A DNA stretch of 54,253 nucleotides, taken from NCBI GenBank assembly GCA_009702755.1, contig WLHL01000007.1:1-54253 (forward strand). The letters run 5' to 3'. The stretch is from Actinomycetota bacterium (lineage in GTDB: Bacteria > Actinomycetota > Acidimicrobiia > Acidimicrobiales > Ilumatobacteraceae). Within the stretch, counting starts at the first letter, position 1. Each line of letters begins with the position of its first letter. The notes beneath the pieces are model-generated. The model did not search any database. It saw only the letters and a program-made list of their open reading frames with translations, and had not been told where the DNA came from. Positions 8,048-15,326 of the stretch are shown one piece after another. Both the position numbers and the translations under genes were made by a program.

Positions 8048-8077
8048 ACGCTAGAGGGACGTTGGCAGAAACGTCAA
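8048..8077 (-). promoter_or_regulatory. Probable promoter of merR-gcvT
   Basis: On the minus strand TTGACG (8072-8077) and TAGCGT (8048-8053) are separated by 18 bases. This is one of the few places in the window with both a good -35 and a -10. The transcript would start near 8041 and have a leader of about 55 bases. Confidence 0.45.
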
Positions 8078-8084
8078 GGGGTGA

Positions 8085-8573
8085 TTATTGAAAATCCTCA
8101 GGGGAAATATTCTCAATAAAATCCCTGAATTCATCGATAATCCCGTCATTTGGTGCGGTTTCTTCTTCTTCGAGTACCTCACCGACCATTTCCAGCAATG
8201 CCTCAGTGGCAAACACCGGGCAAGAGGCCCTCAGGGCAATAGCAATGGCGTCAGACGGCCGCGACGACACACTGGTTTCCTCGCCGGACTCCCCCACTAG
8301 AACAACATCAGCAAAATACGTCCCCGCAGTGACACGGGTGAGAACAACTCGAACTATCGCGTACGACAGATGCTCAAGCGTGTTCACGAACAGTTCATGC
8401 GTTAACGGACGCGGAGTCTGGTCACCGTCAAGAGCTGTTTTAATAGCAGCAGCTTCTGGAGCTCCGATGTAAATCTCAAAAGATCTCCGAGGTGCCTCAT
8501 CCTCTCGAAGCATGACAACAGGGGTACCCGCCATACGGTCGATGCGTACACCTCGGATTGACAAAGACTTCAT
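8085..8573 (-). CDS. DUF151 / bifunctional nuclease (BFN) domain protein
   Basis: A 162-residue protein of the BFN family (DUF151). The core about residues 5-125 shows the family pattern: GTPVVMLREDE, then RSFEIYIGAPEAAAI, then the strongly conserved SSRPSDAIAIALR. The tail is acidic (EVLEEEETAPND). In plants a relative has nuclease activity; in bacteria the role is unsettled. It starts two bases after the ftsR stop and is in the same order as Rv1829 behind Rv1828 in M. tuberculosis. It is transcribed from pgsA downward. Confidence 0.9.
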   Translation of the reverse strand: MKSLSIRGVRIDRMAGTPVVMLREDEAPRRSFEIYIGAPEAAAIKTALDGDQTPRPLTHELFVNTLEHLSYAIVRVVLTRVTAGTYFADVVLVGESGEETSVSSRPSDAIAIALRASCPVFATEALLEMVGEVLEEEETAPNDGIIDEFRDFIENISPEDFQ

Positions 8574-8575
8574 CT

Positions 8576-9421
8576 CTAGCGCTGCTCAGTGAGACGCAAG
8601 ATGTCGCGCTGGATGAGTGCAGAACGAAGCTCACCGCCGAGTTCCATGAACTCGGCAAGCATCTGCAGTGCTTCCTCTCGCGCGGCTGGGTTTCGTTGGC
8701 GCAGATACGGAAGGATTCGTTGTTCAAACAAACTCACTTCACGATCAGCTGAGGTTTTCCAGGCACGAAGATGGCGAACATCAATGCCCAACTCTTGAAA
8801 ACGAGCAGCCGACTTCGCCACAGCAATGGATGACGCGTCAAAAAACGTTGTGTCGCCTACTTCGTGACCATTAATCAGTCCAGCAGATTCAAGTTCTTTC
8901 AAGAACACAGCATCAATCTCAAACTGCTGCAACAACTGATCACGTGGAATCGATTCAGTTTTGTCGGCGTGAAGGACCGCATCCTGTCGTTGCAGGCGTC
9001 TCACTGACTCAGGAACAAAGGGTTCTTGCTCTACCGCTGACATCGGAGCAGATGACCCGTGAGAGGCCCCGTCGCGGGGACGAGGAACCGATGTGCGTGT
9101 TGCAGGATGCCCACTTGTTGCAACGTATTCACTTGGCATCATGATGTCCCTGCTGATATCTCGACTGTTGTCTGCAGTGTCGTCGTCCAATTTGTCTTTG
9201 ATGATTCTCAAGGGCAAGTAATTTGTCCGTTGTTCTCGCAAGATGAAACGCAATCGTTCGACTTCAGATGTCGTGAACTTGCGATATCCAGACGGAGTGC
9301 GTTCAGGCTCAATAAGACCTTGACTCTCCAAGAAACGAATCTTAGAAATCGTGACGTCGGGGAACTCTTCGAGCAACTGCGCCAACACCTCACCGATACT
9401 GAGGAAATCACGATCGCTCAC
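8576..9421 (-). CDS. ftsR: MerR-family regulator FtsR (Rv1828-like)
   Basis: A 281-residue regulator with an N-terminal MerR winged helix (residues about 6-80: DVTISKIRFLESQGLIEPER, then SGYRKFTTSEVERLRFI). The middle is poorly conserved, and the C-terminal helical domain about 160-280 carries EIDAVFLKELESAGLI. FtsR of Corynebacterium activates ftsZ; Rv1828 is its mycobacterial counterpart. Both sit in the same gcvH-FHA-ftsR-DUF151-merR order as here. The start overlaps the stop of the FHA gene by four bases (ATGA). The function in this organism is inferred from orthology and context. Confidence 0.88.
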   Translation of the reverse strand: MSDRDFLSIGEVLAQLLEEFPDVTISKIRFLESQGLIEPERTPSGYRKFTTSEVERLRFILREQRTNYLPLRIIKDKLDDDTADNSRDISRDIMMPSEYVATSGHPATRTSVPRPRDGASHGSSAPMSAVEQEPFVPESVRRLQRQDAVLHADKTESIPRDQLLQQFEIDAVFLKELESAGLINGHEVGDTTFFDASSIAVAKSAARFQELGIDVRHLRAWKTSADREVSLFEQRILPYLRQRNPAAREEALQMLAEFMELGGELRSALIQRDILRLTEQR

Positions 9422-9909
9422 GAGACTTCCTCAGCTCTTTCCAAAAATACAAGTCGGAATTTCCCTACCTGGAGTTCATCGCCTTGCCGCAACTCCATGA
9501 CATCGATCCTTTGTTGATTCACATACGTTCCGTTCAATGAACCCGCATCTCGCACGATGTAATCCCCACCGGAGAAATGAATCTCACTATGTCTGCGAGA
9601 CACAGTGATGTCATCAAGTGCGATATCAGAATCCGCATGACGACCAATTGTGGTAACGGATGAGGCAAGCACGAAATGCTGACCCTCTTCTTCGCCTCCG
9701 CGTATCACCAGAATGGCTGTCCCTCTCTCAATCTCGTTGAGATTCACAGTGGTGTCGTCTTGTGGACCCGGGGCATCCATTAATGGATCAACCTTCGCCA
9801 AAGTAATCGTTCGATCGTCAACCAGGTCAAGCACAGCACCGCACGCTGAACAAAACGACGAGGTTGGCGGATTGCGATGACCGCAGCGATTACAGAATAC
9901 GTACGACAT
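9418..9909 (-). CDS. garA: FHA-domain signalling protein (GarA/OdhI-like) with N-terminal zinc ribbon
   Basis: A phosphothreonine-reading protein of 163 aa. Residues 6-23 form a zinc ribbon (C6, C9, C20, C23). A Thr-Thr pair at residues 53-54 (DDTTVNL) corresponds to the kinase site of GarA/OdhI. The FHA domain runs about 82-155, with the binding signatures IGRHADSDI (R90), VSRRHSEI and SLNGTYVN. GarA controls 2-oxoglutarate and glutamate metabolism after phosphorylation by Ser/Thr kinases. The equivalent role here is inferred. ATG 9909 begins just ahead of the ribbon; a TTG at 9918 overlapping the gcvH stop is the alternative. There is no good Shine-Dalgarno, so coupling to gcvH is likely. 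Confidence 0.88.
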   Translation of the reverse strand: MSYVFCNRCGHRNPPTSSFCSACGAVLDLVDDRTITLAKVDPLMDAPGPQDDTTVNLNEIERGTAILVIRGGEEEGQHFVLASSVTTIGRHADSDIALDDITVSRRHSEIHFSGGDYIVRDAGSLNGTYVNQQRIDVMELRQGDELQVGKFRLVFLERAEEVS

Positions 9910-9914
9910 GGATA

Positions 9915-10292
9915 TCAAGCACCAATCAGTGCTGAATACTCCTCTGCCGTTAAGAGATCCTTCTCATTCAAAGAAGATGTTTCAATCTCACAGATCCAAC
10001 CATTGCCGTATGGGTCACTATTCAGAAGTTCTGGGCTCGAGACCAATGCATCATTGACTGTGACAACGGTGCCAGCAACGGGCGCGTACACATCATTGAC
10101 GCTTTTCGTACTTTCAATCTCACCAATTCCCTGGTGAGCATCAATCTGAGAACCAGCGTCCGGGAGCTGGATAAACACAATGTCTCCGAGAGCGTCCTGC
10201 GCATAGTCGGTGATGCCAACGCGCACTGTTGACCCAGTGACCAAGACCCATTCGTGGTCTTTTGTATAACGAAGATTTGAGGGAACGTTCAC
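9915..10292 (-). CDS. gcvH: Glycine cleavage system H protein
   Basis: The lipoyl carrier of glycine cleavage, 125 aa. The lipoylated lysine is K63 in GEIESTKSVNDVYAP. The family start motif LRYTKDHEW is at residues 7-15. The frame is open another 61 codons upstream, but that part overlaps pgsA and lacks homology. GTG 10292 gives the normal length. A run of Gs abuts this GTG, too close for an ideal Shine-Dalgarno, so coupling to pgsA 17 bases upstream is likely. It lies outside the riboswitch-controlled transcript that carries gcvP. Confidence 0.95.
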   Translation of the reverse strand: MNVPSNLRYTKDHEWVLVTGSTVRVGITDYAQDALGDIVFIQLPDAGSQIDAHQGIGEIESTKSVNDVYAPVAGTVVTVNDALVSSPELLNSDPYGNGWICEIETSSLNEKDLLTAEEYSALIGA

Positions 10293-10309
10293 TCCCCCAA
10301 CGGTACTCG

Positions 10310-10873
10310 CTAGGCGACACGCCTCGAGGACATGTTGGCCCTTACAACAGGCAAATACCGAACAAAAGACACGTAGGAGAAGAACACTCCAGGCACAGCC
10401 GCAACCCACCCAGCAATGGTGAATGGACTCCACCAACCTCCAGCAGTACCGATGGTGATCCATGGGACCGCACACATCAATCCAAAGGCAGCCTGCTTGC
10501 CCATTTTTGTGACAGGGAATCGCTCCATGCCAAGCGCGGTCGCCCCGACCATTAAGACAGCAATTGCTACTTCTCTCGCCAGAATCACAATGCCAAGCCA
10601 GGCGGGAAAGTAGTTGTAGTACATGACCGTGCCGATACCAACGAAGAAAATCAAGCGATCAGCAACGGGATCAAGCACCTTCCCAAACTCACTGACTTGA
10701 TTAAATCGTCGAGCGATGTAGCCATCAATCCAATCGGTGAATGCCAACAGGCCAAAGAACCACGAGCCCGCAACAACTCGACCATCTGCCATCAGCAATA
10801 CGAAGTACGGAAGCAGTGCGATGCGAATCAGTGTGATGACGTTCGGGACTGTAAATACTGAGCGGAGAGGCAC
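10310..10873 (-). CDS. pgsA: CDP-diacylglycerol-glycerol-3-phosphate 3-phosphatidyltransferase
   Basis: An integral membrane CDP-alcohol phosphatidyltransferase (187 aa), probably making phosphatidylglycerol phosphate. The signature D-x2-DG-x2-AR-x8-G-x3-D-x3-D is complete from DWIDGYIARR to LDPVADR (about residues 47-74). Several hydrophobic helices are visible (TLIRIALLPYFVLLMA; AWLGIVILAREVAIAVLMVG). GTG 10873 is preceded by TACCAT and exactly six bases, a leaderless start. It heads the pgsA-gcvH-FHA-ftsR-DUF151 operon and diverges from an SDR gene across a 56-base region with a perfect dyad. Head-group specificity could also be for another CDP-alcohol acceptor. Confidence 0.88.
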   Translation of the reverse strand: MPLRSVFTVPNVITLIRIALLPYFVLLMADGRVVAGSWFFGLLAFTDWIDGYIARRFNQVSEFGKVLDPVADRLIFFVGIGTVMYYNYFPAWLGIVILAREVAIAVLMVGATALGMERFPVTKMGKQAAFGLMCAVPWITIGTAGGWWSPFTIAGWVAAVPGVFFSYVSFVRYLPVVRANMSSRRVA

Positions 10874-10879
10874 GTTCCG

Positions 10880-10885
10880 ATGGTA
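10880..10885 (-). promoter_or_regulatory. pgsA: -10 box of pgsA, leaderless
   Basis: TACCAT on the minus strand, then six bases, then GTG at 10873. Confidence 0.5.
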
Positions 10886-10894
10886 CTCCGAGTG

Positions 10895-10910
10895 CCATCA
10901 GACCTGATGG
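10895..10910. promoter_or_regulatory. Perfect 7-2-7 dyad between divergent pgsA and SDR promoters
   Basis: ccatcag (10895-10901) and ctgatgg (10904-10910) are exact reverse complements around two bases. The dyad covers the expected -35 positions of both the leftward (-10 at 10880-10885) and the rightward (-10 at 10918-10923) promoter, so one regulator could control both. Confidence 0.5.
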
Positions 10911-10917
10911 GACGGCA

Positions 10918-10923
10918 TAGGGT
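10918..10923 (+). promoter_or_regulatory. -10 box of the SDR gene at 10930, leaderless
   Basis: TAGGGT followed by exactly six bases and ATG 10930. Confidence 0.5.
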
Positions 10924-10929
10924 TCCTAC

Positions 10930-11739
10930 ATGACCTTGCCATTACAAGACCAAGTCGCATTCATTACAGGTGCCGGATCTGGCCTCGGAGCCGAGACGGC
11001 CCGTCGCCTCGCTAGAGACGGAGCAATCATCGCTGTGAATGATCTCAATGAAACAGCAGCTCAATCGATAGCTAACGAGGTCGGAGGAATCGCACTCCCC
11101 TTTGACGTTGTTGACTCTCACGCTTTTGACCTGGCGGTTGATTCCTGTGTTTCCCAATTGGGCCGAATTGACATCCTGGTCAACAACGCAGGTATCGCAC
11201 CATCTGACGCTGCGACAAAGACAGACAGAATGATGGCAAATTCCATGCGCCGCATGGAAGGAAAGATCAATGAGTTAGAGCCTCTTGATTTCATGCTGGA
11301 CTTGAGCGACGAGGCATGGGATCGAATGATCAAGATTCATCTCTACGGAAGTTTCTACGGTTGTCGCGCAGCGCTCCGTCACATGCAGCCCCAACGCTCA
11401 GGCCGCATCGTCAATATGTCTTCAGTGCTTGGGCTGTATCCGTCTTCAGGAGCACCGCACTATTCCGTAGCGAAAGCAGCAATCATCACTCTCACCAAGA
11501 CGGTGGCAGAGGAAGTTGCCGGGCTCGGCATCAATGTCAACGCAATTTGTCCTGGCTATATCGACACTCCTCTTCTCACTCCGTTCAGTGAAGTAATGAA
11601 GGCAGGCATCACGATGCGCATCGGAAAGGGCCACATGGGCGAGGCATCCGATATCGCCGAGATGGTTCGATTCCTCGTTGGCCCAGAATCGCGATACTGC
11701 ACTGGAGATGTATTTGCAGTCTCGGGTGGCTACCGATAA
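10930..11739 (+). CDS. Short-chain dehydrogenase/reductase
   Basis: A classical SDR of 269 aa. The NAD(P)-binding motif TGAGSGLG lies near residue 14, NNAGIAP near 88, the catalytic Ser in NMSSVLGL near 158, and the Y-x3-K pair in HYSVAKAA near 172. An insertion with NSMRRMEGKINELEPLDF between strands 4 and 5 is longer than in FabG, so a specific alcohol or 3-hydroxyacyl substrate is more likely than ACP. ATG 10930 is leaderless by the TANNNT rule. The HIT gene starts inside its stop codon (TAATG). Confidence 0.88.
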   Translation: MTLPLQDQVAFITGAGSGLGAETARRLARDGAIIAVNDLNETAAQSIANEVGGIALPFDVVDSHAFDLAVDSCVSQLGRIDILVNNAGIAPSDAATKTDRMMANSMRRMEGKINELEPLDFMLDLSDEAWDRMIKIHLYGSFYGCRAALRHMQPQRSGRIVNMSSVLGLYPSSGAPHYSVAKAAIITLTKTVAEEVAGLGINVNAICPGYIDTPLLTPFSEVMKAGITMRIGKGHMGEASDIAEMVRFLVGPESRYCTGDVFAVSGGYR

Positions 11740-12140
11740 TGCCGACTCTCTTTACGCACATTCTTAACGGGGATATTCCAGGCACATTTGTCTATCGCGA
11801 TGAACTGTGTGCAGCGTTCATGACGATCAACCCACTCGCTGATGGTCATGTTCTTGTTGTTCCCGTGGAGGAAGTCGATCACTGGGTCGACCTCCCTGGG
11901 CCACTGTCTCACCACTTGTTCGCCGTGTCACACCGCATCAGCAAAGCACTTAACAAAGCCTTTCCGTGCGAGCGCGTTGGCATGATCATCGCAGGGTATG
12001 AAGTGAACCACTGTCACATCCATCTCATCCCTACGAACACTCTTGGTCAGTTCAATTTCGCGAATGCCGCAGCATCTATTGAACGAACAACTCTTGAACA
12101 GCATGCACAACGAATTGTTGATGCATTAGAGAATCACTAG
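11739..12140 (+). CDS. HIT-family nucleotide hydrolase/transferase
   Basis: A histidine-triad protein (133 aa), expected to hydrolyse nucleoside phosphoramidates or dinucleoside polyphosphates. The triad HCHIHLIP is near residue 91. The N-terminal FTHILNGDIPGTFVYRDE and the middle ADGHVLVVPVEEVDHW are typical of the HINT branch. It is coupled to the upstream SDR by a TAATG overlap. Its stop codon and that of the convergent SRAP gene share the tetranucleotide CTAG at 12137-12140, so there is no room for a terminator. Confidence 0.92.
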   Translation: MPTLFTHILNGDIPGTFVYRDELCAAFMTINPLADGHVLVVPVEEVDHWVDLPGPLSHHLFAVSHRISKALNKAFPCERVGMIIAGYEVNHCHIHLIPTNTLGQFNFANAAASIERTTLEQHAQRIVDALENH

Positions 12141-12859
12141 AAAAGAGTGGGTGCCCCGGAGTCATCTTCTGGTGGAAAATCTTCTCTTAGTAAATCGGAA
12201 TCATTGTTGCGAACCGAATTGACTCGTGTCGACACCCGTACAGTGCTGAATCGAGGTTGTTGATCGGGTGCAAATAACTCAAGTGGAGCCTGAGTGGCTG
12301 ACATCCATTCAACGGCATCGTATGCCGAGAACTCCACGGGGCTTCGATCATGAATAGCGGAAAGATCTGACACGCTGTCGCGGGTAATCAAAGAGAACGT
12401 TCTTGCCTCGTCAACGATTGGCGAATCACTCCAAATTCCGGCGGACAGCATCAAATGTCCATCAGCACGATTCACGTAGTACGGAATTTTCAACTTCGGA
12501 TTCTCACGGTTCCATTCATAGAAGCCACTCATCGGGATGATACAGCGATGGCCGGGAACAAGTCCCTTGAAGGATGGTTTCTCGGTGATGGTCTCCGAAC
12601 GTGCATTAATCATCTTCGATCCGATGTTTGGGTCTTTCGACCAAATCGGGATGAGACCCCACCGCATGACATCGACCACAACTTCCCTGCCGACAACTCG
12701 AAGAATCGGAACAGTGTGCGTGGGTGCAACATTGAAGTTCTGAAGCAATGGCCCATCAAACTCTGGCACACGTAATGTCAAACCAAAGGCATCGACAGCT
12801 TCGCCAATCTCAGCAATCAAATCCTCTGAATTGAAATTTCCGACGAATCGACCACACAT
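12137..12859 (-). CDS. SRAP-domain abasic-site processing protein (YedK/HMCES)
   Basis: Shields abasic sites in single-stranded DNA by forming a thiazolidine crosslink through its N-terminal cysteine. All catalytic residues are present in 240 aa: C2 (MCGRF, exposed after Met removal), N85 in INARSET, E115 in SGFYEW and H170 in AIHDRSPV. The C-terminal 30 residues are acidic and divergent. ATG 12859 has an excellent Shine-Dalgarno (gaggggag) at normal spacing. It converges with the HIT gene and overlaps it by four bases. Confidence 0.95.
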   Translation of the reverse strand: MCGRFVGNFNSEDLIAEIGEAVDAFGLTLRVPEFDGPLLQNFNVAPTHTVPILRVVGREVVVDVMRWGLIPIWSKDPNIGSKMINARSETITEKPSFKGLVPGHRCIIPMSGFYEWNRENPKLKIPYYVNRADGHLMLSAGIWSDSPIVDEARTFSLITRDSVSDLSAIHDRSPVEFSAYDAVEWMSATQAPLELFAPDQQPRFSTVRVSTRVNSVRNNDSDLLREDFPPEDDSGAPTLF

Positions 12860-12891
12860 AGAAACTCCCCTCGCGTAGTCAAAGGTTTGAT

Positions 12892-13608
12892 CTACGGTCG
12901 CGGACCAGCGACTTTGGGATAGAAGGTCTCGATGTGCTTCGGAAGACTGTTCTTTACGAATGCAGAAGTGTCATCGGCCAACACTTCAGGAAGCCCAGCA
13001 GCAACGCCGTCAAGAGTGCGCTCCACGACTTGGTGCGGCGATGTCTTCGGCATGTCAACACCTGCGGCCATATCGGTATCGATAAATGCCGGATGCACAG
13101 CGACAACAAGTGTCCCTTGTCGCGCTAACTCGAGACGAAGTGCGTTCGTTAGTGACCAGGCAGCCGACTTCGACATTGCATACGTTGCGACTTCTTTGAT
13201 GGACATCCAGGACACTGCAGACAGAACGTTGACGATTGCACCACCACCATTTGCCGATAACACAGGGGCAAACGCTTTCGCGAGATTGAAGGGCCCCCAA
13301 ACGTTCGTTTCAAACTCAGCTTTGGCATTCTCTAATGAGTTCTCTGCAAGAACTCGGGAACCAATGACAACACCTGCGTTGTTAATCAGCATCGTGAGAT
13401 CTGAACATTGCTGAACAGCAGCTTGAATATCTGCAGCACTTGTAACGTCCAGTTTGAGTGGAATCGCCCCTGCATTCGTTACAGACTCAGGAGAACGCGC
13501 TCCGGCATACACCTTTGCCGCACCACGGTCGAGCAACTGGCGCACATACTCAGCGCCCAGTCCACGATTTGCACCGGTGACCAGAACAACTGCACCTTCA
13601 ATATTCAT
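12892..13608 (-). CDS. Short-chain dehydrogenase/reductase downstream of tRNA-Pro
   Basis: A cytosolic SDR of 238 aa with TGANRGLGAEYVRQLL near residue 12, INNAGVVIG near 84, the Ser of NVLSAVSW near 130 and the Y-x3-K pair in TYAMSKSA near 146. It is of the small KR type often annotated as an SDR oxidoreductase; the substrate is unknown. The frame is open to 13686, but those codons run through the tRNA gene. ATG 13608 begins the conserved fold. It lies 29 bases after the tRNA on the same strand, so it may be transcribed with it. Confidence 0.85.
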   Translation of the reverse strand: MNIEGAVVLVTGANRGLGAEYVRQLLDRGAAKVYAGARSPESVTNAGAIPLKLDVTSAADIQAAVQQCSDLTMLINNAGVVIGSRVLAENSLENAKAEFETNVWGPFNLAKAFAPVLSANGGGAIVNVLSAVSWMSIKEVATYAMSKSAAWSLTNALRLELARQGTLVVAVHPAFIDTDMAAGVDMPKTSPHQVVERTLDGVAAGLPEVLADDTSAFVKNSLPKHIETFYPKVAGPRP

Positions 13609-13637
13609 TGACCGACCACTCAATTCATCTGTTCTAA

Positions 13638-13715
13638 TGGTCGGGCTGGCGGGATTTGAACCCACGACCTCTTGTCCCCCAGACAAGCGCGCTAACCAAG
13701 CTGCGCTACAGCCCG
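13638..13715 (-). tRNA. tRNA-Pro (anticodon GGG), CCA encoded
   Basis: The minus strand folds into a complete cloverleaf. The acceptor is CGGGCTG with CAGCCCG; the D arm contains TTGGTTAGCGC. The anticodon stem cttgt/acaag encloses the loop CTGGGGG, so the anticodon is GGG (Pro). The T arm contains GTGGGTTCAAATCCCGC. Discriminator A and a genomic CCA follow (13641 down to 13638). Confidence 0.95.
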
Positions 13716-13726
13716 AATGAGTGCCA

Positions 13727-13732
13727 ACTCTA
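13727..13732 (-). promoter_or_regulatory. Possible -10 box of tRNA-Pro
   Basis: TAGAGT on the minus strand, 11 bases before the first tRNA base. No strong -35 was seen, so this is tentative. Confidence 0.3.
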
Positions 13733-13752
13733 TCGGCAGGACACTTCAGTCA

Positions 13753-13995
13753 CTAGACAAAGATGACGACGACTCTCCAGCCGAGATACAAGCACAACAA
13801 AGACACCAAAAGTTTGAAATGCCACGGAATCTTCTCGCCATCTAACCCGGCAAGTTTCTTCAAATCCAGTTCATCGGGAGTAATGCGACCAGAGACTGTT
13901 GGAGTCTCCAGCCTCTCACCACAATCAGGGCAACTTCCCTGCGCGGTCATTGCAGACGGTGCGAGATAACGAGCGCAGGGTTCACACCATGGCAT
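13753..13995 (-). CDS. Small zinc-ribbon membrane protein
   Basis: An 80-residue protein with two CxxC motifs (WCEPCARY at the N-terminus and SCPDCGERL near residue 21), so a zinc ribbon. A polar linker with ITPDELDLKKL follows, then one hydrophobic segment at the C-terminus (WHFKLLVSLLCLYLGWRVVVIFV) that should anchor it in the membrane. It starts two bases after the der stop and is probably in that operon. Function is unknown. The tail-anchored ribbon resembles small proteins that help larger membrane partners, but nothing proves this. Confidence 0.7.
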   Translation of the reverse strand: MPWCEPCARYLAPSAMTAQGSCPDCGERLETPTVSGRITPDELDLKKLAGLDGEKIPWHFKLLVSLLCLYLGWRVVVIFV

Positions 13996-13997
13996 CG

Positions 13998-15326
13998 CTA
14001 ATCACCCTTTCGACGAACTCGCAACTTCAACGGTGTTGAGCCAAAATCACATGCTTCGCGAATGGAACGTTCGAGATAGCGAAGATACGGCTGTGGGAGA
14101 TCACGGTTCACAAACAACGTGAACGTCGGTGGGTTTGCGGCACCTTGCACAGCAAACATGACCTTTGCTCCACCAGCAGCAGGCTGCTTTTGCTGAGCCT
14201 CGGCAATGATGCGATTCACATCACGCGTCGGGATCTTTCGATGGTATTGATCGATCGCATCTTGCAGAACTGGGCGCAACTTGTGCACTCCCTTTCCAGT
14301 CAATGCCGAAATCTTGAGTACCGGAGCATCATCAATGAAGTACAACATTCGCGCGAGATCGGCTTCTACCTTGCGGCGATCCTCCGAATCAAGCAGTTCC
14401 CATTTATTCAACACGATGAGAATCGGACAGCCAGCAACGTCTACTCGCTCAGCAAGTCGTTGGTCTTGGCTTGTCACGCCAACAGTGGCATCGATGACCA
14501 GCATCGCGACATCTGCTTCATCAATTGCGCGCAGTGCACGCACAAGTGAGTAGTACTCCGCAGAGTCATCAACTTTGCTGCGCTTACGCATACCCGCTGT
14601 GTCAACAAAAATCAGCGGACCATCTTCGGTTTCCACCAAGGTGTCAATCGCATCGCGAGTTGTGCCAGGCAGGTCATGAACAATCGAGCGCTCTTCTCCC
14701 ACAAGACGGTTGAATAGTGTGCTCTTTCCAACATTCGGACGCCCAACAAGCGCGACTCGCGGAACTCCATCTGCGCCAACTGGCTCCGCTTTTTCTTCTG
14801 GACGAAGAACTCGAGGAATACGCGCAACAACTTCGTCAAGGAAATCACCCGAACGTCGACCATGAAGCGCCGAAACGGTAAATGGTTCACCCAATCCCAA
14901 CGACATAAACTCCCAGCGCTCCGCTTCGCGACGCTCGTTGTCTGCCTTGTTGGCGACAAGTAAAACTTCTACCTTGCTGCGACGAAGCCACGCCGCAATC
15001 AATTCGTCTTCGTCTGTCACACCCACCGAAGCATCGACCATGTAAATGACCAAGTTGGCTTCTCTGACGGCTTCTTCCACTTGACGACTCACTTTGTCGT
15101 CCAATTCGGTTCCGTGAGGCATCCACCCACCGGTATCAACAATCCAAAACTCAATACCAAGCCACGAGGCCATACGGCGATGACGATCACGCGTGACACC
15201 TGGCTGATCTTCAACAATCGCTGCACGCTCGCCGATCACACGATTGAACCAGGTGCTCTTTCCGACGTTGGGGCGCCCGACAATCACCACTGTGGGGAAA
15301 TCAATTGTCTCGTCAATGTCAGTCAC
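13998..15326 (-). CDS. der: Ribosome-associated GTPase Der (EngA)
   Basis: An essential tandem-domain GTPase for 50S subunit assembly. Two G domains each have a full P-loop GRPNVGKST (near residues 17 and 190), with switch motifs GVTRDRHRR and GTTRDAIDT and the specificity motifs NKAD and NKWE. The C-terminal KH-like domain ends in TPLKLRVRRKGD. The frame opens 20 codons earlier. GTG 15326 overlaps the upstream DUF512 gene by eight bases and gives 442 aa, the family length. The M. tuberculosis gene lies by scpB-rluB-cmk; here it is far from scpB. Confidence 0.96.
   Translation of the reverse strand: MTDIDETIDFPTVVIVGRPNVGKSTWFNRVIGERAAIVEDQPGVTRDRHRRMASWLGIEFWIVDTGGWMPHGTELDDKVSRQVEEAVREANLVIYMVDASVGVTDEDELIAAWLRRSKVEVLLVANKADNERREAERWEFMSLGLGEPFTVSALHGRRSGDFLDEVVARIPRVLRPEEKAEPVGADGVPRVALVGRPNVGKSTLFNRLVGEERSIVHDLPGTTRDAIDTLVETEDGPLIFVDTAGMRKRSKVDDSAEYYSLVRALRAIDEADVAMLVIDATVGVTSQDQRLAERVDVAGCPILIVLNKWELLDSEDRRKVEADLARMLYFIDDAPVLKISALTGKGVHKLRPVLQDAIDQYHRKIPTRDVNRIIAEAQQKQPAAGGAKVMFAVQGAANPPTFTLFVNRDLPQPYLRYLERSIREACDFGSTPLKLRVRRKGD

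Noticed and set aside
10293-10475. 61-codon extension of gcvH
   Set aside because: It overlaps pgsA in another frame and has no likeness to H protein.
13609-13686. N-terminal extension of the SDR gene
   Set aside because: Those codons run through tRNA-Pro and its spacer; the fold begins at ATG 13608.
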